Positions 1-12,121 of a stretch of 64,000 nt of DNA are shown piece by piece (position 1 is the first letter of the stretch; every line of letters starts with the position of its first letter). Made by a program: the position numbers and the translations under genes. Source of the DNA: Lunularia cruciata (lineage: Eukaryota > Streptophyta > Marchantiopsida > Lunulariales > Lunulariaceae); NCBI GenBank assembly GCA_948567375.1, contig OX419757.1, positions 62,868,001-62,932,000 on the forward strand. The letters run 5' to 3'. Under the pieces are notes generated by a model that was not told the DNA's origin, did not search any database, and saw only the letters and a program-made list of their open reading frames with translations.

Positions 1-302
1 ACTGGTACTCAAGGTTTATCAATTTAAGTTGATCAATGCACACTATTACACAGCTGCTTATATTAATATCCACTTCGTTTAGACGACTCTGTCTGCACAC
101 GCAGGGCTTGCGGCTTTCGCAAACAATGTGTTCAGTTTAGTGATGGCATCTAGCCTCCACCCAGGTATTCCGATCGCGATAAACAAATTTGCAGAGTAGA
201 TACATTTGCAGTCACTTCCTCAAAGACGAAAGGAATGGCTTCTCACTGTAAAACTGTAACCAAGTCCGCAGGTACAAATCCAAGCGTGTAGGTTCGACTT
301 AC

Positions 303-3300
303 ATTCCACTGTAGAGAGTCTGGACGTCTTTCGGTAGATGGGATCCCTCAGGTCTTGACCCTGTACGGTACCAAGTAAATTCTCCGGGGCCTTCTTTGCC
401 ACCGAAATAAACTCTCTCCGGCACAGCCTCCACATCCTCATGACACTCAGGAACAAAGAGGTCCTTTCCTTCGGGTTCCGCTGTAAGACCATAGTGCCGA
501 AGTAAGACGATGTTCGCAATTTCAGAGTTATTCAAAACTGAAGAAGTAACCTCGACTTGGCAATCTAACTCCAGCACTATCTAAGAAGAGAATGTAAGAT
601 ATGAGAGGCGCTCATGATTCGAGACATAACACTCCGGGTCAGGCGCTATTCAGAAGACTCACCCTCAACTACGAAGTCCGAGGTGACTCCAACTGGCTCG
701 CCTGCCATGCCATCCTTACGCACGGGTGTAAACACCAGCTGGATTTGGCAACCAACGTCATCCGTACTCAAATCCAAATATTCTGTAGACAGCGAACATG
801 AACAAAGCCATCAATTCGTGGCACAACGCAGATCCTTTAAATCTAGATAAAACCGGCAAAGCTTATTTTTGAATTACCTGACTGGACCCATCCTGGATAT
901 AGGTAGATGAGAACAGAAGCCGTTCGAGGAACGGGAGATCCGGAACTTATAAAGTGCGAATGAGTTGCAGATAGAATGGCAATAAAATGAACGCAAAACT
1001 AACGAAAGTGCATGCGGAAAGGAATGAAGTGCAACGCGTAAATCGAATGTAAGGCTAAGCACAGGCATCATATAATCATCAGAAGGTAACCACATGCAGA
1101 GAAACTGTGAACCAACGTGCAATCGAAAAGCGTGAAGCAACGCATGTAAGGAAACCGAAAACAACGTGTAATCAAAGACCAATACAGAAATGTACAACGA
1201 AGTGTAAACGCTAATCGCAAAGCAACGCACGTAAAGAAGTAGTAGCAAATTGTAAACGAGACCGATGAGCAGGACAGCAAGTCTTAAGCAGTCTGCGAAC
1301 GGTAGTCGGGCAGGGAACCAAGAAGTCGAAAGAAGGGTCCGAACCATGAAGCAGAAAACATTCGAAGGAGCATTAGTTGAGGATGGGTGGAGTGGAGCGA
1401 AGTGGGAGAGGATGAGTGCAAAGTGTTATGACTGAGTCGGAGCAAAACGATAGGGGACTGGGCATGAGAAAAAAGAGAGTAGAAACCGTTCAGAGAACGG
1501 GAGAAGCCGAGCAAACCGTTTTATCCATCCTGGATATTTAGGACATGAGAGCAGAGACCGTTCGTTATAGCCATCCTGAATATAAGATGCATGCGACAAA
1601 TTATGAGCTTACGCATAGGAGAAAACATGGGGTATAGATTAATATCGGGTTCTCACCGTTGTTATGTAGCTTGATATCTCTTCCATCAGGACATAAGCGA
1701 TACCACTGGTACCGACATAGTCCTTGTTCGCTGGAAATGACAATGATCACAATTATTAATAAAATAGACATATTGATGACAGAACCATCGTCGAATTTCA
1801 GCAACCTCTAAGAAAAATTCAACCATGTCTACTCAATAACTTACCCGCCTTTGTACGTTGCTTCGAAACTAAGCGATCCTCCTTCAATAGCTTCGCCGCA
1901 TATTTCCAGACTCTCACACGTAGGAAGGGCTGTTCACATGAAAGAGTAAAATTAGTGCGACAATGGAACAAAATCAGCTACCAGATGGCATCCACAGTTG
2001 CTCGAGTTCCACAAAAGAACAATATGACGTTAATAGATGAAATAAAATAAGTTGTCTTTACTACTTACAAGGGAGAACAGGTCCGACGACGGGAGATATG
2101 GCAAGTGGACCTCTCACTCCATCGATCCGCATTGGCTCACAAGAAATACATAATAGTCCATCGATATCGTCGGGTCGGACAACATACGACGTCCCAGTTT
2201 CTCCCTTGATTTCTCGTTGAGTCCCATCTGGTCGAGTCTACATATTTACAGAAATGGTCTTAAGCATTTACATTTTATTCCTCGTAAGCTGTTAGTTTAT
2301 ATTTCAACCCAAGTCACTTCAAAGTACCATTTCTTGCAAAAGTTTGGGGGAAGGGTAGAGGGGAGAAAAAGGCTTTACCAGATACCACTGTAGTCTTGAA
2401 GCACCCTCCTCGCCACCCCAATACTCCTTTACAAGATATAGTTCCTCTCCTTCGATGGGAGTGCCCATTATACGAATAGAGGTCACTCTTGGAGGGCCTG
2501 CAAATTCCCGCGTATACGCGAGATAGAACTTTTAGATTTGGCAGGAGCATTGGTGCGAAAAAATAGCTTGGTAGGACCTTTAGATTTGCCATGAGAATGG
2601 GTGCAAAAAAGTAGTTTTACGTATCCTGGACGGAGGTTGAAAGCACACGCATAACAAATGAATGGGATAGTTTGCTGGAAATACCGGGCCGAATAACCTC
2701 CGAGCCAAATGCAGTTCGGGATTCACCCACTGCACCGTCTTCTCTCAGAGGTGTACACCGAAAAGAGATATACTTGTTCACTGCGAATTTGGTGATTTCA
2801 TACTCCAAACGCCCGACAGAGGCTAGAATAGGCGTGCCATTACTAACGTCGTTTTCATGCTGCATGAATCACAGGCCAACTTTTGTGGTAAGCTGCTATG
2901 GTTATTATTTCCATCATAGCTGCCAAAGTTTATTTTACTCGTGCATGGGAGCTGCAAGGGTCCAACAAACATTGCAGGATTATGCTGGTCTAGTTTAATT
3001 TCCCTCTTGATGCTCGTGCAGTAGGGGATCGCTTATGAAAGGTTCCAAAACAATTATGTCTGGCCTTGAGGTAAAAATTAGACGATTTGCTTTGTAGCGT
3101 TGAGATCCCGTCGGAGCACCTTATTGAGTACTGGAATACAAAACCCATGGTGAGAACCCGATTTCTCACCTACGTGACAAGATTGAACAAGACATAAATC
3201 TGACTTTGTAATGCATATGAACTTAAAATGCAGGCTTACAACTCAGTTTACTTCGCAGTTATGTTAGTGTACCTCATGCAAGTACCAGCAAACGTCGCTC

Positions 3301-6300
3301 TTCCCTTCGTAGCCTCCTATGTAGCCATACTGTGCTGACAGCACTTTCCCTTCGCAGTAGTCGCCAGTTATACTTATGAAGTTCAAGCTAGGTGGTAATA
3401 CTGTCGTCAAACATTGCCTGATCGTCAGACCAACAGACAAGGATCCCAAAGAAAGAACTCTGACAAGCCCAGATAATATACAACCTGATCTCCTACGTCA
3501 AGCATTCATGAGCATTCATGCTAAGGCAGGGCCCTCTCTGGAACCAGTATGAACATGTAAATACGAAGGCCTCGTTTGTGGACCTCGGTGTCAATCAAGT
3601 CCTAGTGAAATTACACCTCTTTCTTCACTATTTGTGCTGGAAAAAGATTTCAGGAACGTCTACAATATTGTATGCAATCTAGTTTATACTTGCTACTCAA
3701 TTATCAAACCAAAGTTCTACTGCTTTCCTAACTGTAGTGAGTTACTTTTTAAATGCTTTGAGAAGAGAACACAAAACTTGTTCAAAGTGCTGGAGCTTAG
3801 AATTAAGGCACAGAATTAAGGTGAATAAGGCCGAAACACATTGATCTCACCATCTACAGTAGTATCAGAAATCATGAAGACCGGCACACCGCTTTCTCCA
3901 TCAGATCGTACAGGCGTGTACTTTGCTACAAGATAGTAACCAACTGCTCCCAATGGAATTCGAAAGGCCTGTTGTCATAAAGGCCACACAGGTTCAGGCA
4001 ATTGGCAACGAGGAGTCAACATAGAAGAAAAAGGAAGGGTGGCTCAGCTGTTATTCAGCTATTACCATGCTTCAATTCTAGGCCATTCTACTCTTAAGAA
4101 CCATTCCATAATTTACTATTATGCATAATTCAAAGATTTCTACCCTTGACCTACCACATTCAATATTGAGGTTGTACGAGGCATCCACCCTACAGACTCA
4201 GGTTAATAGACAAATAAAACTGTAGACTGGGAGAGCAATCCAACGCTGTAAACAAGACCCAATTCCGATCTCATTTCGGATTCGACAGAGCACGTACACT
4301 TTAAAAAAGCAAGGATCAGAATCAAGTCAAACTGAGCAACAATTTTCGCTTCTTTGCTGGTCCGAACAGCTGCGCAGATTGGCAAGTCTACCTTGGCAAT
4401 TTTGGACGTGCTGATTGCTTCCATGCTGTTCTCATCGGATGGCAACTGGGGAGACAGAGTCTTGAACCATTGAACACGACTTGGTCCTTCTAGGCCGCCA
4501 CTGAAGGAGCAGCTAATGGCAACCTTATTCCCCTCTACGAGGTCACCGACAATCCTCATTTGACTAACCATTGGTGGAGCTGCAAGGCCACAAAAATCGT
4601 TTCTTGAGGCCGAGCTCCAGGAGGAGAATTGAAAATAGAAATTCAGGAGCCCATGCTAAGAACTTTAGAGGAATATAAGGAGTCTGCAATACGTACCCAG
4701 TTGTACTTTTCCACTTATTGCAGACACTGGATCACCATGCTTTCCTGTTAAGAAGACGTTCATTAGCTAGCTAGCAACTTGCTAGGCCAGAAGATTCCTG
4801 GGTTAATAGTATACACAAAGTGCTTAAAACACGAGCACATTACGTTCCTACATTTAAGAAACAAAATATTCTTGGAACTTTCAGAAATCCTCCATAATTA
4901 GCGTGATGCAATCTATATGTTTATACAACACAAACTTGAAGATGGGTAAACTACAGCAAGTGTCCATAGCAAAATCGCATACAGTTCGCACAAGTGGCCA
5001 GGTCATGCGTAGACAAACCATCAATGTTCACAGGTGTGTAGAGAAACATCATTCGGAGACCCACATCATCTGGACCCAGTGTGTAGTCCACCGTTGCCCT
5101 ACGCACCACCTTAAATTGTCTGCAAACGGTAAGTTCAGGAATGGTTACCAGAGCTCTCCTGAAGGCAGCTAGTTCATTGATAACAAATCTTCGTCTGAGA
5201 CCCTCTGAAGAGGCGGTTGAAAAGGAATAACTAGAGAAGTGTGTGAATACTGTGAGGATAAAACACCAACCCAGATTCAAGATCCTCCCGGAGCCACTCG
5301 AATTTGCTGAGACCTTCCACACCGCCAAAATATCTACCGTAACCGGTGAGAATGTTGCCATCAGTCGCATCGCCAACAATTTGAACGTTGTTGACAGATG
5401 GTGGAGCTGCATAAACAGGAACATATTAATCGGGAGTGTTCTGTTAGTGCTTTGATGCCCCAATCGATCATTCTAGAACCTTCCCTGATCTCCAATTCCT
5501 CAAATAACGATCATTGGTCTTGATCATTGCGTCGTACCTGGTTGAATTGTTTGTGAGACGACCTTTTGAGACTCGCCTTTGACTCCTTCTTCAGTTACGG
5601 GAGTATAGACAAAGATGAGACTGCAATCCACATCATCGAGGGTAGTTTGATATTCCATCTCAACAGCTCCATGTATTTCTACTTGCTTGTTGTCATCTCC
5701 GCTTCTCAGCCACCTACACTCATGAGAGCATGGAATTAGAAATTGTGATTGATCTACTGTTATTTTGAGGTTAGTATGAGGTCGTCCTCAATCTTACAAT
5801 GTACAGAGTACTCAAACCAACAAATACCCCGACACCCAATTTGATCCGGGCTTCGCTTCCAGCAAGTTAACAGAATCGTGGGCTTCTCTTATCCGGTCTT
5901 TAGTTCACTACTTAGGAGTCGGAGACAGAATTATATAGAGCTCTAGACATGTCCATTTTGAGGACGACCTCACTGAATCTCTTACCTTACAATACCTTTA
6001 CTTGGTGTACCACCACACCAAGCTACGTTGGCTGAACCTGTAACAATACCGCCTTCCACATAATCTCCATCGACCTCCAAGCTCAGTACTCTCGGTATCC
6101 CAGTACCTGCCGAACACAGCTGAGAAATCACAATAAACTCCAAACTACAAACAGAAGATTCCACGAATGTGTCTCTTGAAAAGTAAAAGATTTGGAGGGA
6201 GGACTGAAGTAGATTCAGTTCAGGTCCTAACTCACCATGAGCAACTGGTTTGGAGATGGCAAAAACGGGAGGGTATTCCGTTTCTCCAAGAACCAGTGTG

Positions 6301-7061
6301 CACTCGACTTTGAGACAGTTCCCAACATCTTCATGTCTAGGCCAGTATTCCTGGATAAAGAGGCAAGCCACATGTTATTGACACCAAAAGGCATACTATA
6401 CTTTTCCCAAGACAAGAGAATCTATCAACAACCCATCCTTACAAGGTATTTGTGGGAACACCAAAAATGTTTCCTAAGCCTGAGAGTAGAGTATTCAGGG
6501 ACAAGTTATGAGGAATCTGGACGGAATGAATAAGCAAGCTGTGGAGAGTCACGTACCGTCTCGACCGCTCCCTCGATAGGAACAAATTCCATGGCCGTTT
6601 TCCCACCCACGAACCATTGATATTTCATGGACATCTCCGTATCCTCAAAAGAATCGTCAATCTTCTCGAAGATGAAAATGCAAAGACAAGGATCTTCTTC
6701 GCGAGGAGGGTTTACTTCAGCTGTCTTCACCCTATAGCCTGGTGGTAAGTAATCGCTCCACTCGGCAGAAAGAAACTCCAGAGTGGATTCTGCGTTCGCC
6801 AAATTAGAATTATGTACGTCAAACATGAAGAAGTGGTCTTGTCCCAGGAACTTGATAAACTCGTAAATGGTACATTTTCGCACGATCAATCATAATACAG
6901 TTTGTATTACGTGAGGAGAAAATCGACATCTTTTACGAATAAAATCTGATCGAACTTACCTCCAGCTTCATCGGATCCGCAAAACTCCCAGCCATTGTGC
7001 AGGCACAAAGATGTGCTTGGTGGGTACAGCTTGGCCAACTCTTGTTCCTCGATAGACAAGT
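303..7061 (-). other. AIR9: AIR9 linker (exons 9-11) and A9 repeats (exons 12-25)
   Basis: Exons 9-11 encode the linker, with landmarks LYPPSTSLCLHNGWEFC and GETEYPPVFAIS. From exon 12 the A9 repeats follow, mostly two exons each: a first half with a GD-x-EG core and a Y-GG-EG-S-x-W motif (for example GRYFGGVEGLSKFEWLR) and a second half with a DDVG-x-YTPV motif (for example LDDVDCSLIFVYTPV). Six repeats are complete and the seventh starts in exon 25 (RVYFGGKEGPGEFTWYR). Most repeats begin at a phase-1 boundary. No repeat has lost its core residues. Confidence 0.92.
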
Positions 7062-10000
7062 CTGCACTCATCTCCTTCCTGTCATCAAAATTACTCGTGG
7101 CATTCCAGGACCAAATGACTTTTCTACGACATGTGAATCGAAAGTCATAAACTTGTATCAGAATAGAAGAAAATATATTTGAACCTACCTCGATCGTTGA
7201 ACTTCTTTAAAGTTGGCCCGCACAGAAGTATAAAGGCCGCTTCAACGTGAGGAATGTCTAAAATGGGATTTTCTTCCAGGCGCAAATGCTGCGGCAGCAG
7301 ATAGGCAAACGTGTTTAATACTGGACTAAGCTGAAAATAGCATAGTAGCGATGGGGAGACGTAGCTGTCAAGGCTCTCTAAAAATGCAAAACCCAACAAG
7401 TGTATGTTCTGATTGAAATCGAATTCCAGGGGAGGATCGGCTCTTTAACTGTTGCGGGGACCTTTGAAATTAGATAACAATCAAATATACGTTCTTGATT
7501 AAGTCGGATTCCACTAGAAAGTCAAGTCCTTTACACAGATGGTACCACTGACAACAATGCTTTGGCAATAAGCACAAGTTCAAACATAAGTGATAGGACA
7601 GCCGCAAGATGCCTCGCTAAAGTTTAATTTTTACCTCAAGAGCGGGCAAGTAGGGGAAACCCTTCAAGGTAGATACTTTGTTCTTGCTGGCTGCTAACAC
7701 CTTCAAAACCAATGACCACAAATTAGTCACTTAGAATGGAGTTCATATCCTCGAGCAACTTCATATTAGACACGAACAAAACAAAGGAAAAAACTCCATA
7801 GAAACTTGACTCCATGTGGCCATGGTTGACAGTTACCTGGAGGCGGGGCTGAGTTGCCATAGCCAAAGATTTTATCTTGTTCTGAGCCACTGAAAGGAAC
7901 TGCACTCAATTTCAAGAGCAGCAACGGTATTTGTCAACATTCATTGCCTCTCTTGCGAGTGGGAATCAGTGCGAAGACTAATGGTAAAAATGCGAAGGGC
8001 ATGACTGGTGAAACATTCATGGGTTCTTTCTTTCAAACTGATTCACAACCTGTAGTCTTTACAGCTAGGACATTTTAGTTGCTAGCAGGTTTAGGAAACA
8101 AGGTGTGTAACTGACCTCCAAGTTTGGCAACTGAGGCAACCCACTTAAGGAGGTGATTTGATTTCCAGCCAGGTACAATTGCTGCATGAGAGTTCCGAGG
8201 CTTATTAGCATATAATCTTAAACTATACAAACGATGGTTAATTCGGTAAGAATACTCTTGCATCAGTGTAAGACGATTGTCTTTGAAAATTGCTGATAAG
8301 GCCCTGGCGATAAGTATTTGGTGAAAGGAAGATTATAGAAATGACCAAGACAGAAATTCGTGTTTTCCACCACTTGTTACAACCAGGTAAGGTGAATTTC
8401 TTCAAAGAATTGTATACCTGCAGTGCTTTGCAATTGGCCAAGGCTTCAAAGCCAGTTCCCTTGAATTCATTGAAGCTCAGGTCCAGGACCTGCGTACGAA
8501 AATCAGGCTCATTTGGTTAGCTGAGCGCACGGTGGGTACAGTACATGAGTACTTTCAAATGCGAACGGTGTACATCAAGCGCACCGTCTCCAAAATACTT
8601 TCGAGCGAAGCTACAAGAGCTTGACAAGGTTATTGAAGACCAGTCCCAACTTCCGCTGCAAATTACGACGTCACAGAGAGCGTTGGGCATTTGCAATTAT
8701 ATTCTGAACATTTCAACTTCAATTGGACACAAAACTGGAACACAAACCTTCAGTCGTTTGAGAATCTCAATGCCCTCCAAGGATGAGAGTTTGTTATCTC
8801 TTAAATACACGAACTGCAAACAGAGAACGGCATGTTATGCTTGGACAAAAAAATTACAGACATGGGCATCAAAGTTTTTTTCTTTAAACCAGCCCAAACC
8901 AATGTGAACTATGTATTGACCAATGTAATGAACTAACCAATGAATTGAACTATGAATACATTTTCATAGATAGTTCAATACATTTTCCTGCAACTCAACA
9001 CCTTGGGCGAATGTAATAGCTAGTGAGGAAATAACGATCAGTTACCACATGCTAGCAATTATAAAGCTTTGAGCGGGCATGGGAAAGGAACTTTAGACCT
9101 AGCAACTGCGAGACGCAAGTATATCCAATTCACCTTGTATGACTCAAGGACTGCATTACGAAGATATTTTACAAGAAATGGATTATTAGGTTGATGGTTG
9201 GATTGAAGTAAATTTCAGCATCACTGAAGGAGATCAAATTATACAAATACAAACCTCTCATTTGGGAGTCACATCGACACGTTTCCAGACTTTTAGAAAA
9301 TCAAAATATGTGATTGTGTACACACCTCTAACTTGGGAGTCAAGTTGACAAGTTTGCAGTCTATAGTTCGAAGTTTTTGCCCTCTCATTTCGAGTCTCTG
9401 AAACGGAAACGGCGCGTGTTAGAAAGGTGACTCGAAGATCAGCACAAATCCACTGTCTGATTCAGTCGCTAGTAAGATATATGGCAATGGAAATTTGCAG
9501 GTGCTCCGATGTCCCATAGTACTCGAGACTTTAAACGGGATGAAGAACACGGGCATGGACAAATAATGACCAATTTCCTGGAGAAACGTACATTCACAAA
9601 GTGGGTATGGAAACGAGCATACCACGTCGTCACCCGCTTTCATGTCAACTGAAGGAAGCGATAGAAGACGAGGATCTCTTGACTCGGCGCCGGATATGGA
9701 CTTCCTCCTAGTAAGCATGCTAGGACCCCTGTCTGCAAGGACAGGAGAGTGAACTTTTCCAGCGCTAGTGGAAGAGCTAGTAGACCTGTCGCCATTTGAG
9801 GGAAAATTCTTGCTCAGACTAGATTCATGGACACCAGATGAACGCCTGGTGAACGATGTTGATGGGCTGAGCTTACTACGGGAAGAATTCAATCCATTCG
9901 TAGACGAGGGAGACGATCGACTGATAGCTGCAGAATTTGATGGAGACTTGGCAACTGATGACGCTGTGGACTTGGTGGCAGTCGACGTCCTTGGACCGAC

Positions 10001-10963
10001 GGAGGGGGACCTCCGAGCAGGTGAAGGACTGGACCGGGTTGGGGTCACAGTGCTGGTTTTGCTAACTGCTCCTGTTGATGCTCTGGGCGTGCTGGTAGCG
10101 CTAGAGCTTTTTGAAGTAGTCGGTTTGACGAGAGTCGTAGTTGAGGCCCATTTCTTCAACTCATTTCTAGTCGGTGCAGTTTTACCAGAGAGAGAAGAAG
10201 ACAGTCCGCCAAGAGATGCCCGTCTAGGTTCCTTACTAACAGGTTTAGCTGCAGCATTGAGGCCTAGAGTTGTAGAACGTGAGGAAGCTGTAGAAGGGGT
10301 GCGACTTGCAGGTGTGACAGGTGACGACTCCTGAGACACAGTGCTCCCCGATGGACGCTTCCTCGTCCCCAAAGTGGTGGAGCTTATAGAGCCTGTACTC
10401 CTGGAAGGAGTGGCAGTCCCATTGGTATTGCCTGGAAGACGACTTATCTCATGTCCTCCGAGACTGCTTCTTCTGGCTGCAGCTGCCGATGAGGACGATT
10501 TTAGAAACGGCCGCGGGGATGGAGAAGCAGGCCCTGGCGAGGAAGATGCAGGACTCGTAGATACTGTCGCCTTCGTAGAACTTTTCGCGGCTGACATTAC
10601 TGGTCCAGCTTTCTTAGTGGTTGATGATGAAAGCTTGTTCATTGCCGGGCTCGTCTTGCTGCTGGAATTTTTGTTTGCTACTGAAGTGCCTGAAACACCG
10701 GTTCTTCCAGATGTGACGGATCTGTTTCTACTCCCGTCAATGCTGCTTCTCCTCTTAGTCGGTGGACTGTCAGCATTGCTTGCTAGTGCTCCATTCTCCC
10801 CCAGATCTGCTTCCGAACGACTCAGGGATGACTGCTTGCTGTCCTTCATATCAACATTGCTGATACCGAATTCGTCAAGCAGCCTATCAGCTGATTGCGG
10901 TGGCGATAGAGGTATTAATGTATCCGAGCCCGAGTCCTCCATCGAGATGAGTTCATCCATCAT
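303..10963 (-). CDS. AIR9: AIR9-like microtubule-associated protein, 25 exons, 3' end outside the window
   Basis: Recognised from the order Ser-rich basic N-terminus, leucine-rich repeats, a linker with a KKFNDR motif, then A9 repeats, matching Arabidopsis AIR9, which decorates cortical microtubules, the preprophase band and the cell-plate insertion site. Exons read from GT-AG sites with phase kept throughout: 10963-9623, 9397-9326, 8813-8748, 8489-8418, 8181-8116, 7899-7837, 7700-7635, 7288-7189, 7061-6960, 6789-6557, 6350-6236, 6106-5986, 5713-5538, 5406-5271, 5119-4983, 4579-4392, 3968-3851, 3400-3273, 2859-2685, 2497-2379, 2237-2069, 1929-1845, 1730-1657, 782-663, 480-303. They sum to 4,220 nt (about 1,406 residues) with no stop or frameshift. 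The open frame reaches 11053, but that codon is GTG just after an in-frame TAA; the first ATG is at 10963. An extra upstream coding exon is not excluded. The donor of the exon ending at 4983 is the least certain. The C-terminal repeats lie off the left edge. Confidence 0.95.
888..1583 (-). repeat. Repeat-bounded insert in AIR9 intron 23
   Basis: The intron between exons 23 and 24 (1656-783) is 874 nt, far longer than its neighbours. It carries CCATCCTGGATAT at 888-900 and 1525-1537 and a one-mismatch copy at 1571-1583. A second shared motif with the small palindrome CCGTTC..GAACGG occurs near 925 and 1488. Between them lies about 540 bp of purine-rich sequence with no relatives in the window. 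A reading frame on the minus strand here (1347-874) looks like composition only. Confidence 0.55.
7189..9397 (-). other. AIR9: AIR9 leucine-rich repeat exons (exons 2-8)
   Basis: Six consecutive phase-0 exons of 72, 66, 72, 66, 63 and 66 nt each encode one LRR of 21-24 residues; examples are FVYLRDNKLSSLEGIEILK and QLYLAGNQITSLSGLPQLP. Exon 8 adds HLRLEENPILDIPHVEAA and the capping motif GPTLKKFNDR. One repeat per symmetrical exon means a repeat could be gained or lost without shifting the frame. The introns are about 200-500 nt. Confidence 0.93.
9242..9290 (-). repeat. Partial duplicate of AIR9 exon 2 with its donor
   Basis: About 40 nt just downstream of exon 2 resemble the second half of that exon plus its splice donor: both read close to TGTGACTCCCAA..GAGAGGT. 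The copy contains an in-frame stop (CCC AAA TGA), so it cannot act as a coding exon. Confidence 0.5.
9623..10963 (-). other. AIR9: AIR9 exon 1: Ser/Thr/Pro-rich basic N-terminal region
   Basis: This 447-codon exon begins MMDELISMEDSGSD and soon becomes extremely rich in Ser, Thr, Pro, Ala, Lys and Arg, with many SPSP, TPSR and RRSS-type patches. It ends in VDMKAGDDV, the conserved lead-in to the LRRs, at donor 9622-9621. In Arabidopsis the equivalent Ser-rich basic region binds microtubules; that function is inferred here. It seems much longer than the Arabidopsis version, but I recall that length only roughly. The long complementary frames on the plus strand at 9768-10967 are shadows of this biased composition. 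Confidence 0.9.
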
Positions 10964-12107
10964 GTAGCAGCTCGTCACTGGATCCCGAGTGAAAAAGCTC
11001 TGCTTTCCCCAATGTTCCCAATCGGTAAACAGACCAATCTCCTCTGCTTCCACTACTCCTTAAACGAAACTCTCACGTCCACATTGGTGCATCGCACCAG
11101 ACTTTGTCAAGCTCTACATCAGGCTTGAATCATCCATACCTGGAAACACTTCTTCTCGGCTGCCGACCGCATTACACTGAGGCATTGTCACAACGAAGAA
11201 TACGCCAAAAGGAACCACCTTCCGATGACAAACTCCTTATGTAAGCTAGACCACTTCCTCCTCAATGAACGGTAAAGTATTGCCCCTGGTGCCGATCTTG
11301 ACTTCCCTCAATCCGAAGATCTCCTCCTCCTCCCCCCCCTCACACACTCCAACATACTACACAGATAGCACAGCATTATCTCTCTCATCCAACCTGAAGA
11401 CAATGTATGTCGATAAACCCGTACAACAGCCTTTCTGACGTTGTTCCTCAACTCTCCATCTCTCTCACCTCCTATAGACAGACAGACTCCAGGCTCCAGC
11501 CCGGCAGCAGCGAACCAGAGCACGTGTGCTCTGGAGTGGCAAGTAACCAAAGCAAGGCAAGCAATGCAGCAGCAGTATCTATCTCACCCCTCTCCTGCAG
11601 TCTAGCAGCAGCAGTTTTGTCTGTCCGTCCGTTTCTCACTTTACTGAAAGTTTCTTCTTTCCTTTCTCACTTTCCTGTGATCACGGATTCCACAACCTTC
11701 ACTCCATTCAGACAGACTCTCGTCGCTCTGGGCTTCGTATCTGCTAACCTGAACTCTCTGTGCCTAGCAGCGTCGAATGGCAGATCCGCTCTACACCACC
11801 ACTCACTGTTCCTTACGACAGATATGCTTCCCTTCCCATCTATTCCGCAAGCAGCATTTCCCTCTCCCCCTCTTCGATCAATCCCGTGACAACCGACGAT
11901 CTTCGTTTCCTCCACAGGATGCTCGAGCCACCATTGCTTCGGGGCTTCAGTTGTTTATTGCAACGTCTACTACCACTTCCCCACTGCACCTCTCACGCTC
12001 TTTTGGCTCGTGATACGTTGATACCCTCTGGACGGACGGGCGGACGGACGGGCGGACGGAGGGTGGTACACAACGGTGTCCTGAAATCACGGGCTGGCTC
12101 CCGCTTA
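10964..12107 (-). other. AIR9 leader / upstream region
   Basis: There is no convincing coding sequence on either strand. On the plus strand it is CT- and C-rich, with tracts of tctctc and cctcctcc near 11320-11345, 11455-11475 and 11585-11600; the AIR9 sense strand is therefore GA-rich. If transcription starts near the TATA palindrome at 12108-12121 the leader would be about 1.1 kb and may hold a 5' UTR intron. The numerous short frames here start without coding character. Confidence 0.5.
12030..12061. repeat. 12-bp GC-rich minisatellite
   Basis: GGACGGACGGGC repeats about two and a half times next to the AIR9 promoter candidate. It would lie just inside the predicted leader. Confidence 0.8.
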
Positions 12108-12121
12108 CTATTTATAAATAG
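12108..12121 (-). promoter_or_regulatory. Palindromic TATA-box candidate for AIR9
   Basis: CTATTTATAAATAG is a perfect 14-bp palindrome containing TATAAA on both strands, about 1.1 kb upstream of the AIR9 ATG. It is the clearest TATA motif between the gene and the repeat region. The assignment is by position only. Confidence 0.4.

Noticed and set aside
874-1347. 157-codon minus-strand frame
   Set aside because: It lies inside an AIR9 intron, is biased to Cys, Phe, Leu and Ser by composition, and has no domain.
4951-5463. 170-codon minus-strand frame read as one protein
   Set aside because: It runs through the intron between AIR9 exons 14 and 15; the splice sites give the correct conserved residues.
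9768-10967. Two long plus-strand frames (188 and 208 codons)
   Set aside because: They are antisense to the Ser-rich AIR9 exon; their Leu/Val/Asp/Glu bias is the mirror of its Ser/Thr codons.
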